Shown here: one piece after another, positions 8,133-15,265 of the stretch
Layout: each line of letters begins with the position of its first letter
How positions within the stretch are numbered: position 1 is the first letter of the stretch
DNA from: EX4572-165 sp964581795
Lineage (GTDB): Archaea; Thermoplasmatota; E2; DHVEG-1
Length of the DNA: 36,581 nt
Assembly: GCA_964581795.1 (NCBI GenBank)
Contig: CAZOPW010000013.1
Span: 1-36,581 of the forward strand
Direction of reading: 5' to 3'
Notes under the pieces: model-generated
The model's input: only the letters and a program-made list of their open reading frames with translations
Told to the model about the DNA's origin: nothing
Database searches by the model: none
Program-made: the position numbers and the translations under genes

Positions 8133-8426
8133 ATGACTGATTCGACGGATATTTCAGTGAAACAAGCGACAGAAGAACTTCTCTGTACCAGCATATTTCG
8201 AAATATTGCAAAAAGAAATTCAATATCATTTGCGAAGAAACTCGCAATGTGGTTAGTCCGTTATTTACTGGTAATCTCATCAATGAACGAGTCACTTCAA
8301 ATTACATTAGAACAAATTTTAATGAATTTACATGGCGATCGATTTAAAAGAATAGTTGATATAACAGAGAAAGGATTTCATCAACAAAAAAAAGAGAGTC
8401 ATAATTGTGATTATTACATCTGGTGA
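8133..8426 (+). CDS. Small hypothetical protein, 97 aa
   Basis: I do not recognise this protein. It starts MTDSTDISVKQATEELL, has a moderately hydrophobic helix in the middle (LAMWLVRYLLVISSM) and a polar C-terminal part ending CDYYIW. Helices dominate, and two cysteines (C18 and C92) are present. ATG at 8133 is preferred over ATG at 8127 because AGAGG (8121-8125) lies 7 nt before it. It has its own TATA box and is flanked by terminators, so it is probably monocistronic. The gene is likely real because of its promoter and ribosome site, but function is unknown. Confidence 0.55.
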   Translation: MTDSTDISVKQATEELLCTSIFRNIAKRNSISFAKKLAMWLVRYLLVISSMNESLQITLEQILMNLHGDRFKRIVDITEKGFHQQKKESHNCDYYIW

Positions 8427-8497
8427 ATTATAAACCCCATTACTCTATCAAGGAATCTTTGTAATAAAACGTTTTATATTAATTTCTATCTTAGATG

Positions 8498-8731
8498 TTA
8501 CTCTTGTAATAGCGTTTTTATTTCTGGATAATAAGATGTGAATACGTCACATTCTGAACATGGCCCTCGTTTTGCTGGACCTCCCTGCTTTGATTTGAAT
8601 ATAAACCATCCTTCACAAAAAGGAAAATTTATTGTGTGTTGCAAGTAGACTGGACATATTTTTCGAAATTTTTCTTCACAATCAAAGTATTCCCAGCAAG
8701 GGTAACTCTTTTTGTTTTGATTCCCTCCCAT
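8498..8731 (-). CDS. Small cysteine-rich protein of two-CW type, 77 aa
   Basis: The 77 residues carry six cysteines in an ordered pattern: PCWEYFDC (C12, C18), KICPVY (C26), FPFCEGWF (C39) and GPCSECD (C58, C61). This resembles small bacterial and archaeal proteins with CWE...C...CP.Y...C.W signatures, often found near redox or sensory genes and presumed to bind a metal or an iron-sulfur centre. There is no signal peptide or membrane segment. The ATG has no upstream Shine-Dalgarno; a TATA box TTATAAAAAAG (complement about 8745-8756) predicts a leaderless transcript. Family assignment is by motif resemblance only. Confidence 0.65.
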   Translation of the reverse strand: MGGNQNKKSYPCWEYFDCEEKFRKICPVYLQHTINFPFCEGWFIFKSKQGGPAKRGPCSECDVFTSYYPEIKTLLQE

Positions 8732-8793
8732 TTATATACACTATACCACTTTTTTATAATACATTAAATTGTAACTAATAAAGATTTACATTG

Positions 8794-8802
8794 TTTATAA
8801 AA
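8794..8802 (+). promoter_or_regulatory. TATA box of the structured transcript
   Basis: TTTATAAAA, divergent from the cysteine-rich protein gene. It predicts a start near 8820-8825; a longer transcript including the full hairpin would need initiation slightly earlier. Confidence 0.4.
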
Positions 8803-8803
8803 A

Positions 8804-8975
8804 GGCAAAGGTGGAAATCATGGCAAAGAAGAGATATTTGAATTATGAATATTCCAACCTTTGCCCTATCAGGGGCATTGTATCTGGGTTATTCCCGAAA
8901 CTCTCCAAGTCCCTTATTTGTTTTCCTCCATTATTTTATCTTATTTGCAATACTTAAATATTTTTAACTTTTTGT
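8804..8975 (+). ncRNA. Candidate structured RNA or tiny-ORF unit with two alternative hairpins
   Basis: The left arm 8804-8816 (GGCAAAGGTGGAA) pairs with 8852-8865 (TTCCAACCTTTGCC), giving 13 bp with one bulged A. GGCAAAG is repeated at 8822-8828 and could pair with the same CTTTGCC, so two hairpins exclude each other. Downstream are CCCT/AGGG and GGG/CCC mini-stems (8864-8898), then T-runs at 8959-8973. A 45-codon frame (8820-8957, MAKKRYLNYEYSNLCPIRGI...) starts 4 nt after GGTGGAA-type Shine-Dalgarno sequence inside the left arm. The unit lies between two genes of the opposite strand. It may be a regulatory RNA, a small peptide gene under structural control, or a remnant of a mobile element. 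The rest of the gap to 9060 is featureless AT-rich sequence. Confidence 0.4.
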
Positions 8976-9065
8976 CGAAAGAATTAGATATTTATGTTTA
9001 ATTTTATAAATAAATATCATCAATTGAAATATTGATTTTAAAAAAAACAGTAAAATACAAGAAAT

Positions 9066-9096
9066 AATAAAAGAAAAAAACTCCTCAGGTGAGGAG
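9066..9096 (-). terminator. Stem-loop and T-run terminator of the PRC-barrel gene
   Basis: CTCCTC-AGGT-GAGGAG at 9081-9096 is a perfect stem, followed on the minus strand by seven T and then more T-rich sequence. It lies 21 nt after the stop codon. Confidence 0.6.
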
Positions 9097-9117
9097 GAAA
9101 AATAATTTTATTTATGT

Positions 9118-9687
9118 TTATTTAAAGTTGAAGTTATAATTGGTTTTCCAGTATTGTTTGAGTTCATCTAGCGTTTTATCGAGTGTGATGGTATCTTTTA
9201 CATCAAAGATGTAGTTTGTTGGCATTGGCATCATTGTATTGGTTGGCATGTTCCATGAATCCGATAAGAAAGGATCTACCATGCATCCCCAATTTTTGTA
9301 TGTTCCATCACTTTCAACCCATGCATAAAAGGTTCCAACACGTGAGTGATTTTTATCATAGATTGGTTTGTCAACTAGTTGATCGGTTGGACAGGTAGTG
9401 TTCCCACAAGGTACTGCTTTGTTCCAGAATCGTCCAAGTTGTTCGGTGGTTTTATTTAAAGTGACATGATCGCCAAAATCTTTTACATAGTCACTGTAAA
9501 TTGGGACGAGTTTGTGGGTTCCTCTAAACCAGGTATCTTTGGTGTTTTCGTTTGGTCTTATACCAAAGAAATATCCTGGATACTCTTCATTCCAACTTTT
9601 CCAATATTTATCAACACGACCAATGGTGTTTCCATTACAGTCGTAAACTTCCTTTCCTACTAAATCGTATGGATTATTTATTTTCAT
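9118..9687 (-). CDS. Tandem PRC-barrel domain protein, 189 aa
   Basis: Two PRC-barrel repeats are visible. Repeat 1 (about 5-90) reads DLVGKEVYDCNGNTIGRVDK ... LVPIYSDYVKDFGDHVTLNK. Repeat 2 (about 100-186) reads QLVDKPIYDKNHSRVGTFYA ... YIFDVKDTITLDKTLDELKQ. PRC-barrels bind RNA, tRNA, photosystem or cell-division partners; archaeal stand-alone forms include the CdpB division factors, though those usually carry one barrel. Both repeats here carry unusual inserts rich in Trp and Asn between strands. The protein has no signal peptide. The start is well set: AGGAGAG lies 7 nt upstream of the ATG and TATA-type TTTTTATAAAA lies at complement 9704-9714. A partner cannot be named. Confidence 0.75.
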   Translation of the reverse strand: MKINNPYDLVGKEVYDCNGNTIGRVDKYWKSWNEEYPGYFFGIRPNENTKDTWFRGTHKLVPIYSDYVKDFGDHVTLNKTTEQLGRFWNKAVPCGNTTCPTDQLVDKPIYDKNHSRVGTFYAWVESDGTYKNWGCMVDPFLSDSWNMPTNTMMPMPTNYIFDVKDTITLDKTLDELKQYWKTNYNFNFK

Positions 9688-9866
9688 GATCCATCTCTCC
9701 TAGTTTTTATAAAAAATGCATACTTAAGGCTGTATTTAAAACATTCTATTTATTTAACCGATTAGGATGATAAAAATATTCATTAGATGTTAAATTATTA
9801 AATTCAATTGACTTTATAATCAAAAAAGGAGTTAAATTTTACTTAAATTATTGATTCATTTATATT

Positions 9867-10220
9867 TTATAATTCATTAAGTGATTTTAATGTGCTTTTC
9901 ACATTTTGATACCATGAATCCAAGCATTGTTGTGCCTGTTGTTGAATGTGTTCGATTGTATCACATTCATACTCGTGATAATATCCACCCTGATCTAGTG
10001 TTTTAGTACTTTTTTTACAGATGCCACATTTGGATAATTTCTGTAAGGATCTATACACAGTGCTTCGTTCTTTTTTGAGATGTTTGGCTAATTCACTTGC
10101 TCTGGTTGGGCCTAGTTGTTTTAGTTTTTTTATAACTCGCAAGTCTAATTTGTTTAAGTTAAAGACACACTTGATTGCCTCATCGCATTTCATTGGTTTT
10201 TCCGTTGGTTTTATTTGCAT
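9867..10220 (-). CDS. Cysteine-containing winged-helix (TrmB/MarR-like) regulator, 117 aa
   Basis: Residues about 24-72 form a winged helix-turn-helix: LDLRVIKKLKQLGPTRASEL, then AKHLKKERSTVYRSLQKLSK as the recognition helix and a wing ending at GGYYHEYEC. The C-terminal helix (IEHIQQQAQQCLDSWYQNVK) is a likely dimerisation coil. Six cysteines are present (C12, C18, C65, C68, C86, C99), including CGIC in the wing region, unusual for this family and suggestive of thiol or metal sensing. The gene is divergent from a five-gene thiol-redox operon, and the 93-bp gap holds inverted repeats, so it probably controls that operon and itself. The redox-sensor idea is inference. Confidence 0.78.
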   Translation of the reverse strand: MQIKPTEKPMKCDEAIKCVFNLNKLDLRVIKKLKQLGPTRASELAKHLKKERSTVYRSLQKLSKCGICKKSTKTLDQGGYYHEYECDTIEHIQQQAQQCLDSWYQNVKSTLKSLNEL

Positions 10221-10253
10221 AATTACTTTTCTATAACGATGTAATAATATTTA

Positions 10254-10301
10254 ATGGTTGTGTAAAATATATGCACAAACGTTATATACTATATCAACCA
10301 T
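10254..10301. promoter_or_regulatory. Nested inverted repeats and TATA box between regulator and thioredoxin
   Basis: ATGGTTG (10254-10260) mirrors CAACCAT (10295-10301), and TTGTG (10258-10262) mirrors CACAA (10274-10278). The TATA element TTATATA (10282-10288) lies between the arms and sets the thioredoxin start about 26 nt downstream. This is the expected place for the operator of the divergent regulator. Confidence 0.5.
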
Positions 10302-10313
10302 AAGTACCATACA

Positions 10314-10724
10314 ATGAATAACGAATTAGAACAAATCAAAAAGAAAAAACTTGAAGAATTAAAAAAACAGTTAGAATCAGGAGGAAATACAATGGAAAAT
10401 ATGCCAGATACACCCGTAGAAATGTCAGATGCAGATATTGATGAACACACTCAGAAATATGATACCGTGGTAATTGATTGTTGGGCTCCGTGGTGTGGAC
10501 CATGCAGAATGATACATCCAATTGTCGATGAACTTGCAAAAGAAATGCAAGGAAAAGTAGTATTTGGAAAACTCAATGTGGATAACAATAAGGCAACGGC
10601 GTCCAAATATGGTATCATGAGCATTCCATCACTTCTTGTCTTTAAAAACGGTCAACTTGTTGATCGAATCGTTGGAGCAATGCCAAAACCAATGCTTAAA
10701 TCAAAAATCGAACCACACATATAA
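10314..10724 (+). CDS. Thioredoxin with charged helical N-terminal extension, 136 aa
   Basis: Residues about 36-136 are a standard thioredoxin with the active site WAPWCGPCRM (C61, C64), the cis-proline segment SIPSLLVF and the glycine-rich end NGQLVDRIVGAMPK. It reduces protein disulfides in the cytoplasm. The first 25 residues (MNNELEQIKKKKLEELKKQL) form a lysine- and glutamate-rich helix absent from short thioredoxins but seen in some archaeal ones; it may mediate contact with a membrane or partner. It is the first gene of the operon, probably leaderless (the ATG falls at the predicted transcription start). The next gene begins 24 nt on. A later ATG (M27, with AGGAGG-type sequence at 10379-10384 upstream) could start a shorter product without the extension. 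Confidence 0.93.
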   Translation: MNNELEQIKKKKLEELKKQLESGGNTMENMPDTPVEMSDADIDEHTQKYDTVVIDCWAPWCGPCRMIHPIVDELAKEMQGKVVFGKLNVDNNKATASKYGIMSIPSLLVFKNGQLVDRIVGAMPKPMLKSKIEPHI

Positions 10725-10747
10725 AAACAATATAAAGGTAGAAATGA

Positions 10748-11386
10748 ATGGCAAAGGATGAAAATATGTCTCGAAAGCGATCACAGCATCATCCGCAGAA
10801 AAAAACAAAAAAAACTGAAAATCAAACCATCTACCTAGCAATTACAGCAATAATCATCATAGGAGCAATAGGAGCATTAATATTAAGCCAGCAACCAACA
10901 AGTACAAATTCAAATGACCAAATAGAAAACGAAGGAAAATGGTTATTTGCTATGGATACCCAAAACCAAAATGTTGGTAGTTTTAGTCAGTACAATACAG
11001 GGTATATTCCAACACTTGTCATTATTGATGTCGATGGAAATATCGTCCATAAATCAGCTGGCGTACATACAAAAGATGAATTAATTCAACACATCCAAGA
11101 TGCTGAACAATCTACACCCAGTCGAACACCAGCACCAGATTTCACTCTAGAAACCCTTAATGGAGATCAGTTCAAATTATCTAATTATGGAGGAAAACCG
11201 ATCATCCTTGATCTCATGGCGGTTCGATGTCCCCCATGTAGACAACAAATGCCGGAACTCCAAAAAGTAAAAAAAGAATTAGGAGATGATGTTGTCATCC
11301 TCTCCATTGATGTCGATGGTGCAGGAGGCTATGAATCCGCCCAAGATGTCATAGATGCATTTGGAGAATACATCAAAGAGGAATAA
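10748..11386 (+). CDS. Membrane-anchored TlpA/ResA-like thioredoxin with permuted halves, 212 aa
   Basis: A basic cytoplasmic tail (1-26) precedes one membrane segment (about 28-47) and then a soluble part. In the usual TlpA order, the CxxC half comes first and the cis-proline half second. Here residues about 62-118 (KWLFAMDTQN..., YIPTLVIIDVDGNIVHKSAG, cis-Pro P88) are the second half, and residues about 128-212 (APDFTLETLNGDQFKLSNYG, RCPPCRQQMPEL with C161 and C164, VVILSIDVD) are the first half. The stop falls just where the second half would normally follow. Arg replaces the usual Trp before CPPC. AAAGGT lies 8 nt before the ATG. Expected role: disulfide reduction or shuttling on the outer face of the membrane. 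The family is firm; that it folds as a circular permutant is inference. Confidence 0.85.
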   Translation: MAKDENMSRKRSQHHPQKKTKKTENQTIYLAITAIIIIGAIGALILSQQPTSTNSNDQIENEGKWLFAMDTQNQNVGSFSQYNTGYIPTLVIIDVDGNIVHKSAGVHTKDELIQHIQDAEQSTPSRTPAPDFTLETLNGDQFKLSNYGGKPIILDLMAVRCPPCRQQMPELQKVKKELGDDVVILSIDVDGAGGYESAQDVIDAFGEYIKEE

Positions 11387-11389
11387 AAA

Positions 11390-11929
11390 ATGAATTGTCA
11401 GATTAAAACAAAAAAATTGATGCCGCTGTTCTTAAGCATAACTCTACTAATTTTATCAATATCAACGACTCTAGCAGCTCCAACCATCGAAGTTAATCCA
11501 TCTCAACCAGAACCATTAGGGACTGTAACGTTCAGTGCGATGATTCCAGATGTTGAAGATATACAAAAAGTTACAATTCGCGTTCAGGAATGTGGAAATG
11601 AACCAAATTTCGGTTATATTTGTTACACAGATGAGTTTAATAAAACAATGACTAAATCAGCAGATGGAACATATAGTGCATCAATCACACTTGCTCATGA
11701 AAACGCAATAGAGATAAAATACCAACTGAAATATCTTACTTCTCAAGGATGGACCTCTTATCCCTCAGACGATTTGGTAAAAGTTGATCTTGATACATCT
11801 GATCAGACAAACGGTGACTCAAATGGAGACAACGGGGATTCTAGTTCCGATACACCAGGTTTTGAAATTATTACATTGTTCATTTCGGTAATATTTATAA
11901 TGTTGATATTGTATAGACGCAAACGATAA
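11390..11929 (+). CDS. Secreted Ig-like protein with PGF-CTERM-like sorting signal, 179 aa
   Basis: A signal peptide (about 1-30: KTKKLMPLFLSITLLILSIS then TTLAA) is followed by one beta-sandwich domain (TIEVNPSQPEPLGTVTFSAM ... YSASITLAHENAIEIKYQLK). A Ser/Asp/Gly/Asn-rich linker (DTSDQTNGDSNGDNGDSSSD) leads to TPGFEIITLFISVIFIMLIL and the basic end YRRKR (155-179). The PGF motif, hydrophobic helix and basic tail match substrates of archaeosortase A, which trims the helix and attaches the protein to a lipid. Two cysteines (in VQECGNE and GYICYTD) could form a disulfide and be a client of the flanking thiol enzymes. It is 3 nt from the gene before and 5 nt from the gene after, so firmly in the operon. 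Confidence 0.75.
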   Translation: MNCQIKTKKLMPLFLSITLLILSISTTLAAPTIEVNPSQPEPLGTVTFSAMIPDVEDIQKVTIRVQECGNEPNFGYICYTDEFNKTMTKSADGTYSASITLAHENAIEIKYQLKYLTSQGWTSYPSDDLVKVDLDTSDQTNGDSNGDNGDSSSDTPGFEIITLFISVIFIMLILYRRKR

Positions 11930-11934
11930 CTCTT

Positions 11935-12768
11935 ATGAAAACGCAATTTAAGCGGACGATAGCACAGATTGGTATTTTTTTATCTGCAAACCTCGGATTT
12001 GGGGCAAACGGTCTGAAAACCGGGTTTTGCTATCCCTTTTTTTATTGTAATTCATGTCCTGCAGCAACATCTGCTTGCCCCTTACGTGCATTAGAAGTTG
12101 GTGTTTTTCAAAACAGTTTCAAATGGAAACTACTTCTTTTCCCCTTACTTATCATCGGCTTTTTTGGTGTTTTAACCGGAAGAGCGATTTGTGGATGGGC
12201 ATGTCCTATTGGTTTACTTCAACGAGCAACAGGCCCGGTAGCTCGAAAACTAAAAAAGGTTCCAATAATTAAAAAAATTGCAGTTCAACCAATAGAATCG
12301 AAACTAAGGTACATCAAATACCTTATTTTAATTGGTCTTGTTTTTATCACCACATATCTTATTGGATTTATGTTCACCAATATTTGTCCAATCGGATTTC
12401 TTACAGGTACAATTCCAACACTTCTTCTTTACCCGACTGAATTTGTACTCAATCCCCTATTCTTCACTCCGGCTCTCATTATTTTCATACTATTCATCAT
12501 CCTCATTTTTACAGTCGAACGAGGATGGTGTCGCTATTTTTGTCCATTAGGAGCACTTTTTGCCCCATTCAATAAAATAAGTATTCTTCATGTTTCAAGG
12601 GTAGACGAAGATACATTTCAAAAGGAATGTATACGTTGTTATGCATGTTCAAATGTTTGTCCAATGGGAATTGACGTAACAAAGCTTCATCGAGATCCAG
12701 AATGCATTCTTTGTGGAAAATGTGTTGAAGCCTGTCCAAAGAATTTGATTGAATTTAGAAGAGGATAA
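11935..12768 (+). CDS. NapH-like membrane polyferredoxin, 277 aa
   Basis: A polytopic protein with four or five membrane helices and several cysteine motifs: CNSCPAATSACPLRA (C38, C41, C48), CGWACPIGLLQ (C86, C90), FTNICPIGF, and CRYFCPLGALFAPFNKIS (C199, C203). Two classic 4Fe-4S ferredoxin motifs follow at the C-terminus (C232, C235, C238, C242; C257, C260, C263, C267). The C-W-A-C-P and C-x3-CPLGA signatures define the NapH/CcoG/RdxH electron-transfer family. Members pass electrons from quinol or ferredoxin across the membrane. Here, between anchored thioredoxin-like proteins, it is a plausible conduit from cytoplasmic ferredoxin to extracytoplasmic thiols. The family is certain; donor and acceptor are inferred. 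Confidence 0.88.
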   Translation: MKTQFKRTIAQIGIFLSANLGFGANGLKTGFCYPFFYCNSCPAATSACPLRALEVGVFQNSFKWKLLLFPLLIIGFFGVLTGRAICGWACPIGLLQRATGPVARKLKKVPIIKKIAVQPIESKLRYIKYLILIGLVFITTYLIGFMFTNICPIGFLTGTIPTLLLYPTEFVLNPLFFTPALIIFILFIILIFTVERGWCRYFCPLGALFAPFNKISILHVSRVDEDTFQKECIRCYACSNVCPMGIDVTKLHRDPECILCGKCVEACPKNLIEFRRG

Positions 12769-12771
12769 TAC

Positions 12772-13437
12772 ATGAAAAAATCGTGGTTGAATTTCCATAG
12801 TAAGAAACAGCAATTTTATGCTCAAATCGCGTTATTCATAATCATTTCTGCCATATTTTCAGGAATGCTTATTGGAACGAATGTGTATACTGAAGTCCAG
12901 GATGGTATTGTTGAAGTACTTTGTTTGAGTTGCTTAAAATTAGATCCAAAAACAACAAAAGAATTTACATTTGACACTGTGAATGATGCAACACATCCAT
13001 CCTATGTTTTGAGCAATCTACGTTCAGGAATTGTGTTTCTTCACTTTAGTGAGGATGCATGCCCCGGTTGTGACATCATGTATCCAGTTATAAAAGACCT
13101 ACTAGGTATCAATTTTGACAAAGACGGTTTATATTCCACTCAAATCGAATATGGATCACAGAATGTCTCTTATTTTTACACAAATATTGATAGTCAGAAT
13201 GCGACATCTGAAAGAACAGATCCTTTTGAAACATATGATATTCAAGATGTTAATGGACTGCCTATGTTCACCATCATAACGCTTGGTTATGATAAGGGGG
13301 TCATCAAACCAAATTTTGTAACTTTATATGGAACCCTTGGAGTTGAGACCGATAAGCAGCGATTAACTATATTAGAAAACATTCTAGATGATGCTTTCAC
13401 ATTATGGAATGAAAACATCCCTGGATATCAAGTGTAA
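12772..13437 (+). CDS. Membrane-anchored thioredoxin-like protein with CPGC site, 221 aa
   Basis: One N-terminal membrane helix (about 18-36: AQIALFIIISAIFSGMLIG) is followed directly by a second cysteine pair in VEVLCLSCLK (C51, C54). A thioredoxin-like domain then has the active site FSEDACPGCDIMYPV (C97, C100), the cis-proline segment NGLPMFTIITL and a C-terminal helix. CLSC and CPGC on one anchored protein would allow a thiol relay. It has the same membrane topology as the permuted TlpA-like protein, so its active site should lie outside. It is the last gene of the redox operon (3 nt after the polyferredoxin gene) and converges with the hydrogenase protease gene, 18 nt away. Close family identity is unknown; the fold assignment rests on motif order. 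Confidence 0.78.
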   Translation: MKKSWLNFHSKKQQFYAQIALFIIISAIFSGMLIGTNVYTEVQDGIVEVLCLSCLKLDPKTTKEFTFDTVNDATHPSYVLSNLRSGIVFLHFSEDACPGCDIMYPVIKDLLGINFDKDGLYSTQIEYGSQNVSYFYTNIDSQNATSERTDPFETYDIQDVNGLPMFTIITLGYDKGVIKPNFVTLYGTLGVETDKQRLTILENILDDAFTLWNENIPGYQV

Positions 13438-13455
13438 CGAGGGAAAAGCAAGCAA

Positions 13456-13974
13456 TTAAATTGAATTTGCATTGTGAACGAAAGTCAAAAGCTCTTTCTT
13501 CATATCTGTTACAATGCTGTTCATCTGTTTTTTTATTCGATTTGTAAATCCTTCGCCGAAACAAACATTTGCGGGCTGAACACCAAATATAAATATCTTT
13601 TTTGGACATTCATCAAGTTCTAGACCAATCTGAATGATTTGAAACAAATCAGCGTTATGTGTAGATATTGTTGACACTTTTTTTTGACTTTGAATATCCT
13701 CAAATGTGAAAAATCGTGTTTCACCTGGTGTACCATGGAAATTTACAGCATCAAGTAGAATAATAATGTCATATCTTCGAAAAAGATGCAAGAGATTCAT
13801 TCCACCTGTTCCTCCATCAATAAAAGTAACAGTTTGTGGAAGATGATCTGCTTCTTTTTTCAAAATCTTCAATAAATGAATACCAATCCCATCATCTTTC
13901 CTTAAGGGATTTCCAACACCAATAATTCCAATGGATGGAGTAGTCATATTCTTATTCATTAATGTACTTGACAT
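13456..13974 (-). CDS. NiFe hydrogenase maturation endopeptidase, 172 aa or 163 aa
   Basis: The protein matches HycI/HyaD/FrcD-type proteases: IGVGNPLRKDDGIGIHLLK at the start (nickel-sensing aspartate in KDDG), FIDGGTGGMNLL and IILLDAVNFHGTPGE (second acidic ligand) in the middle. These enzymes cut the C-terminal peptide of the hydrogenase large subunit once nickel is in place. The substrate is the large subunit encoded directly upstream, whose end overlaps the longest version of this gene by 23 nt. An internal ATG at 13947, 4 nt after the large-subunit stop, gives MTTPSIGIIGVGNP, closer to family length; neither start has a clear Shine-Dalgarno. Last gene of the hydrogenase operon. Confidence 0.9.
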   Translation of the reverse strand: MSSTLMNKNMTTPSIGIIGVGNPLRKDDGIGIHLLKILKKEADHLPQTVTFIDGGTGGMNLLHLFRRYDIIILLDAVNFHGTPGETRFFTFEDIQSQKKVSTISTHNADLFQIIQIGLELDECPKKIFIFGVQPANVCFGEGFTNRIKKQMNSIVTDMKKELLTFVHNANSI

Positions 13975-15265
13975 CTAAATAATGTGTGCTACAAGAGATA
14001 CAAGGATCATATGCCCGAACAAGCATTTCTAAGTTTAACGTGATTTCAGGTTTCGATTTATCCAATAACTCCGGAGCAAACACTTCCATATCTTTTTGAA
14101 TATTGTTATGATTCTGATTCGTTGGAATCACACAATTTGCTTTCGTACAAACTCCTTCCTTATTGTAGTTGTAATCATGAAATAAGATTCCACGAGGAAC
14201 TTCAATAGCACCAACACCACGACCCTCTTTGATAACAAATGATGATGGTTTCTCACTAGTATTAACTCCTTTTTCAAAGAGAGTATCAAGTAATTGAATG
14301 CTATCCTCAACAGAGTGGACATATTCTACGATTTGAGCAATGTTGTTCATGAATGGATTATAATTAACAGGGCGCAAATTAAATTTCTCAGCGAGTTCTT
14401 TAGCTTTTGGATGAAGATATTTTGCATTTAGATTAAAGCGAGCAAGTGCTCCAACCATATAACTTTCACGATTATGCTTACAATATTTTGCGGTGGATTG
14501 TGGAACCGTGAATTCATTAACAATCGATTCATAATCATTAACTGAATGAGTACCGGTATCTGTTGACCCAATATCTCCCTCGTAGAGAGCATATTCATCA
14601 GTCGTGGTCAAACCAATATATTCGGTTTTTCGGGTGAAATTAGGAAGTTTGTCAGCATTTTCTAAAATAACTTGTGCTACCTCATCACAAGTAGATAAAC
14701 TATCAATTAAACGTTGTTTTAAATTCTGTAGCTGTTTTTCTGAAGGAATCTCTGAAAAGCCACCTGGTAAAAGACTAATTGGATGCGTTGTTCGACCACA
14801 GAGAAGCTCACTCATTTCATTAGCAAGTCTATGAAGTGAAATAATTTTTTTCACAGTATCTGGTGCTGATGAAATTAAAGGGAAAACACTTCCCACCTTG
14901 AACAAATCCGGTGCGACCAAATAACCAACATGAAGGATATGACTTTGCATATTTTCCCCATGTAAGGCTATTTTCCTTAGAAGTTTCGTTTGATTAGAAA
15001 TTGGAATGTCCATGGCTTTTTCCGTTGCTTTCAATGAAGCAAGTGCGTGACCAATGGAACAAATACCACAAATACGTGACGTAATGTGAGATAATTCATG
15101 ATATGGTCGACCCCGTACAAACGATTCAAAAAAACGAGGAGCTTCTGAAATCTGCCATTCAACTTTTTCAAGTTTACCATTTTTTGCGTTGAGGACAATG
15201 TTTCCATGTCCTTCTACTCGAGTAAGATGTTCAACATTGATTGAAACTTCTTTTGATGCACTCAT
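13952..15265 (-). CDS. hydA: Group 3b NiFe hydrogenase (sulfhydrogenase) large subunit, 437 aa
   Basis: The subunit carries the NiFe(CN)2CO site. The N-terminal L1 motif is SRICGICSIGH (R64, C66, C69, H73) and the C-terminal L2 motif is DPCISCSTH (C422, C425, H428), followed by YLDVKYINE, the peptide expected to be removed after H428 by the protease encoded next. Family relatives are alpha subunits of soluble cytoplasmic hydrogenases from Thermococcales, which oxidise H2 with NADP+ or make H2 from NADPH and can reduce polysulfide. Start and stop overlap neighbours (ATGA with the small subunit gene), showing translational coupling. I chose 3b over F420-reducing 3a or heterodisulfide-linked 3c from the partner subunits (HydB, HydG). 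Confidence 0.93.
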   Translation of the reverse strand: MSASKEVSINVEHLTRVEGHGNIVLNAKNGKLEKVEWQISEAPRFFESFVRGRPYHELSHITSRICGICSIGHALASLKATEKAMDIPISNQTKLLRKIALHGENMQSHILHVGYLVAPDLFKVGSVFPLISSAPDTVKKIISLHRLANEMSELLCGRTTHPISLLPGGFSEIPSEKQLQNLKQRLIDSLSTCDEVAQVILENADKLPNFTRKTEYIGLTTTDEYALYEGDIGSTDTGTHSVNDYESIVNEFTVPQSTAKYCKHNRESYMVGALARFNLNAKYLHPKAKELAEKFNLRPVNYNPFMNNIAQIVEYVHSVEDSIQLLDTLFEKGVNTSEKPSSFVIKEGRGVGAIEVPRGILFHDYNYNKEGVCTKANCVIPTNQNHNNIQKDMEVFAPELLDKSKPEITLNLEMLVRAYDPCISCSTHYLDVKYINE

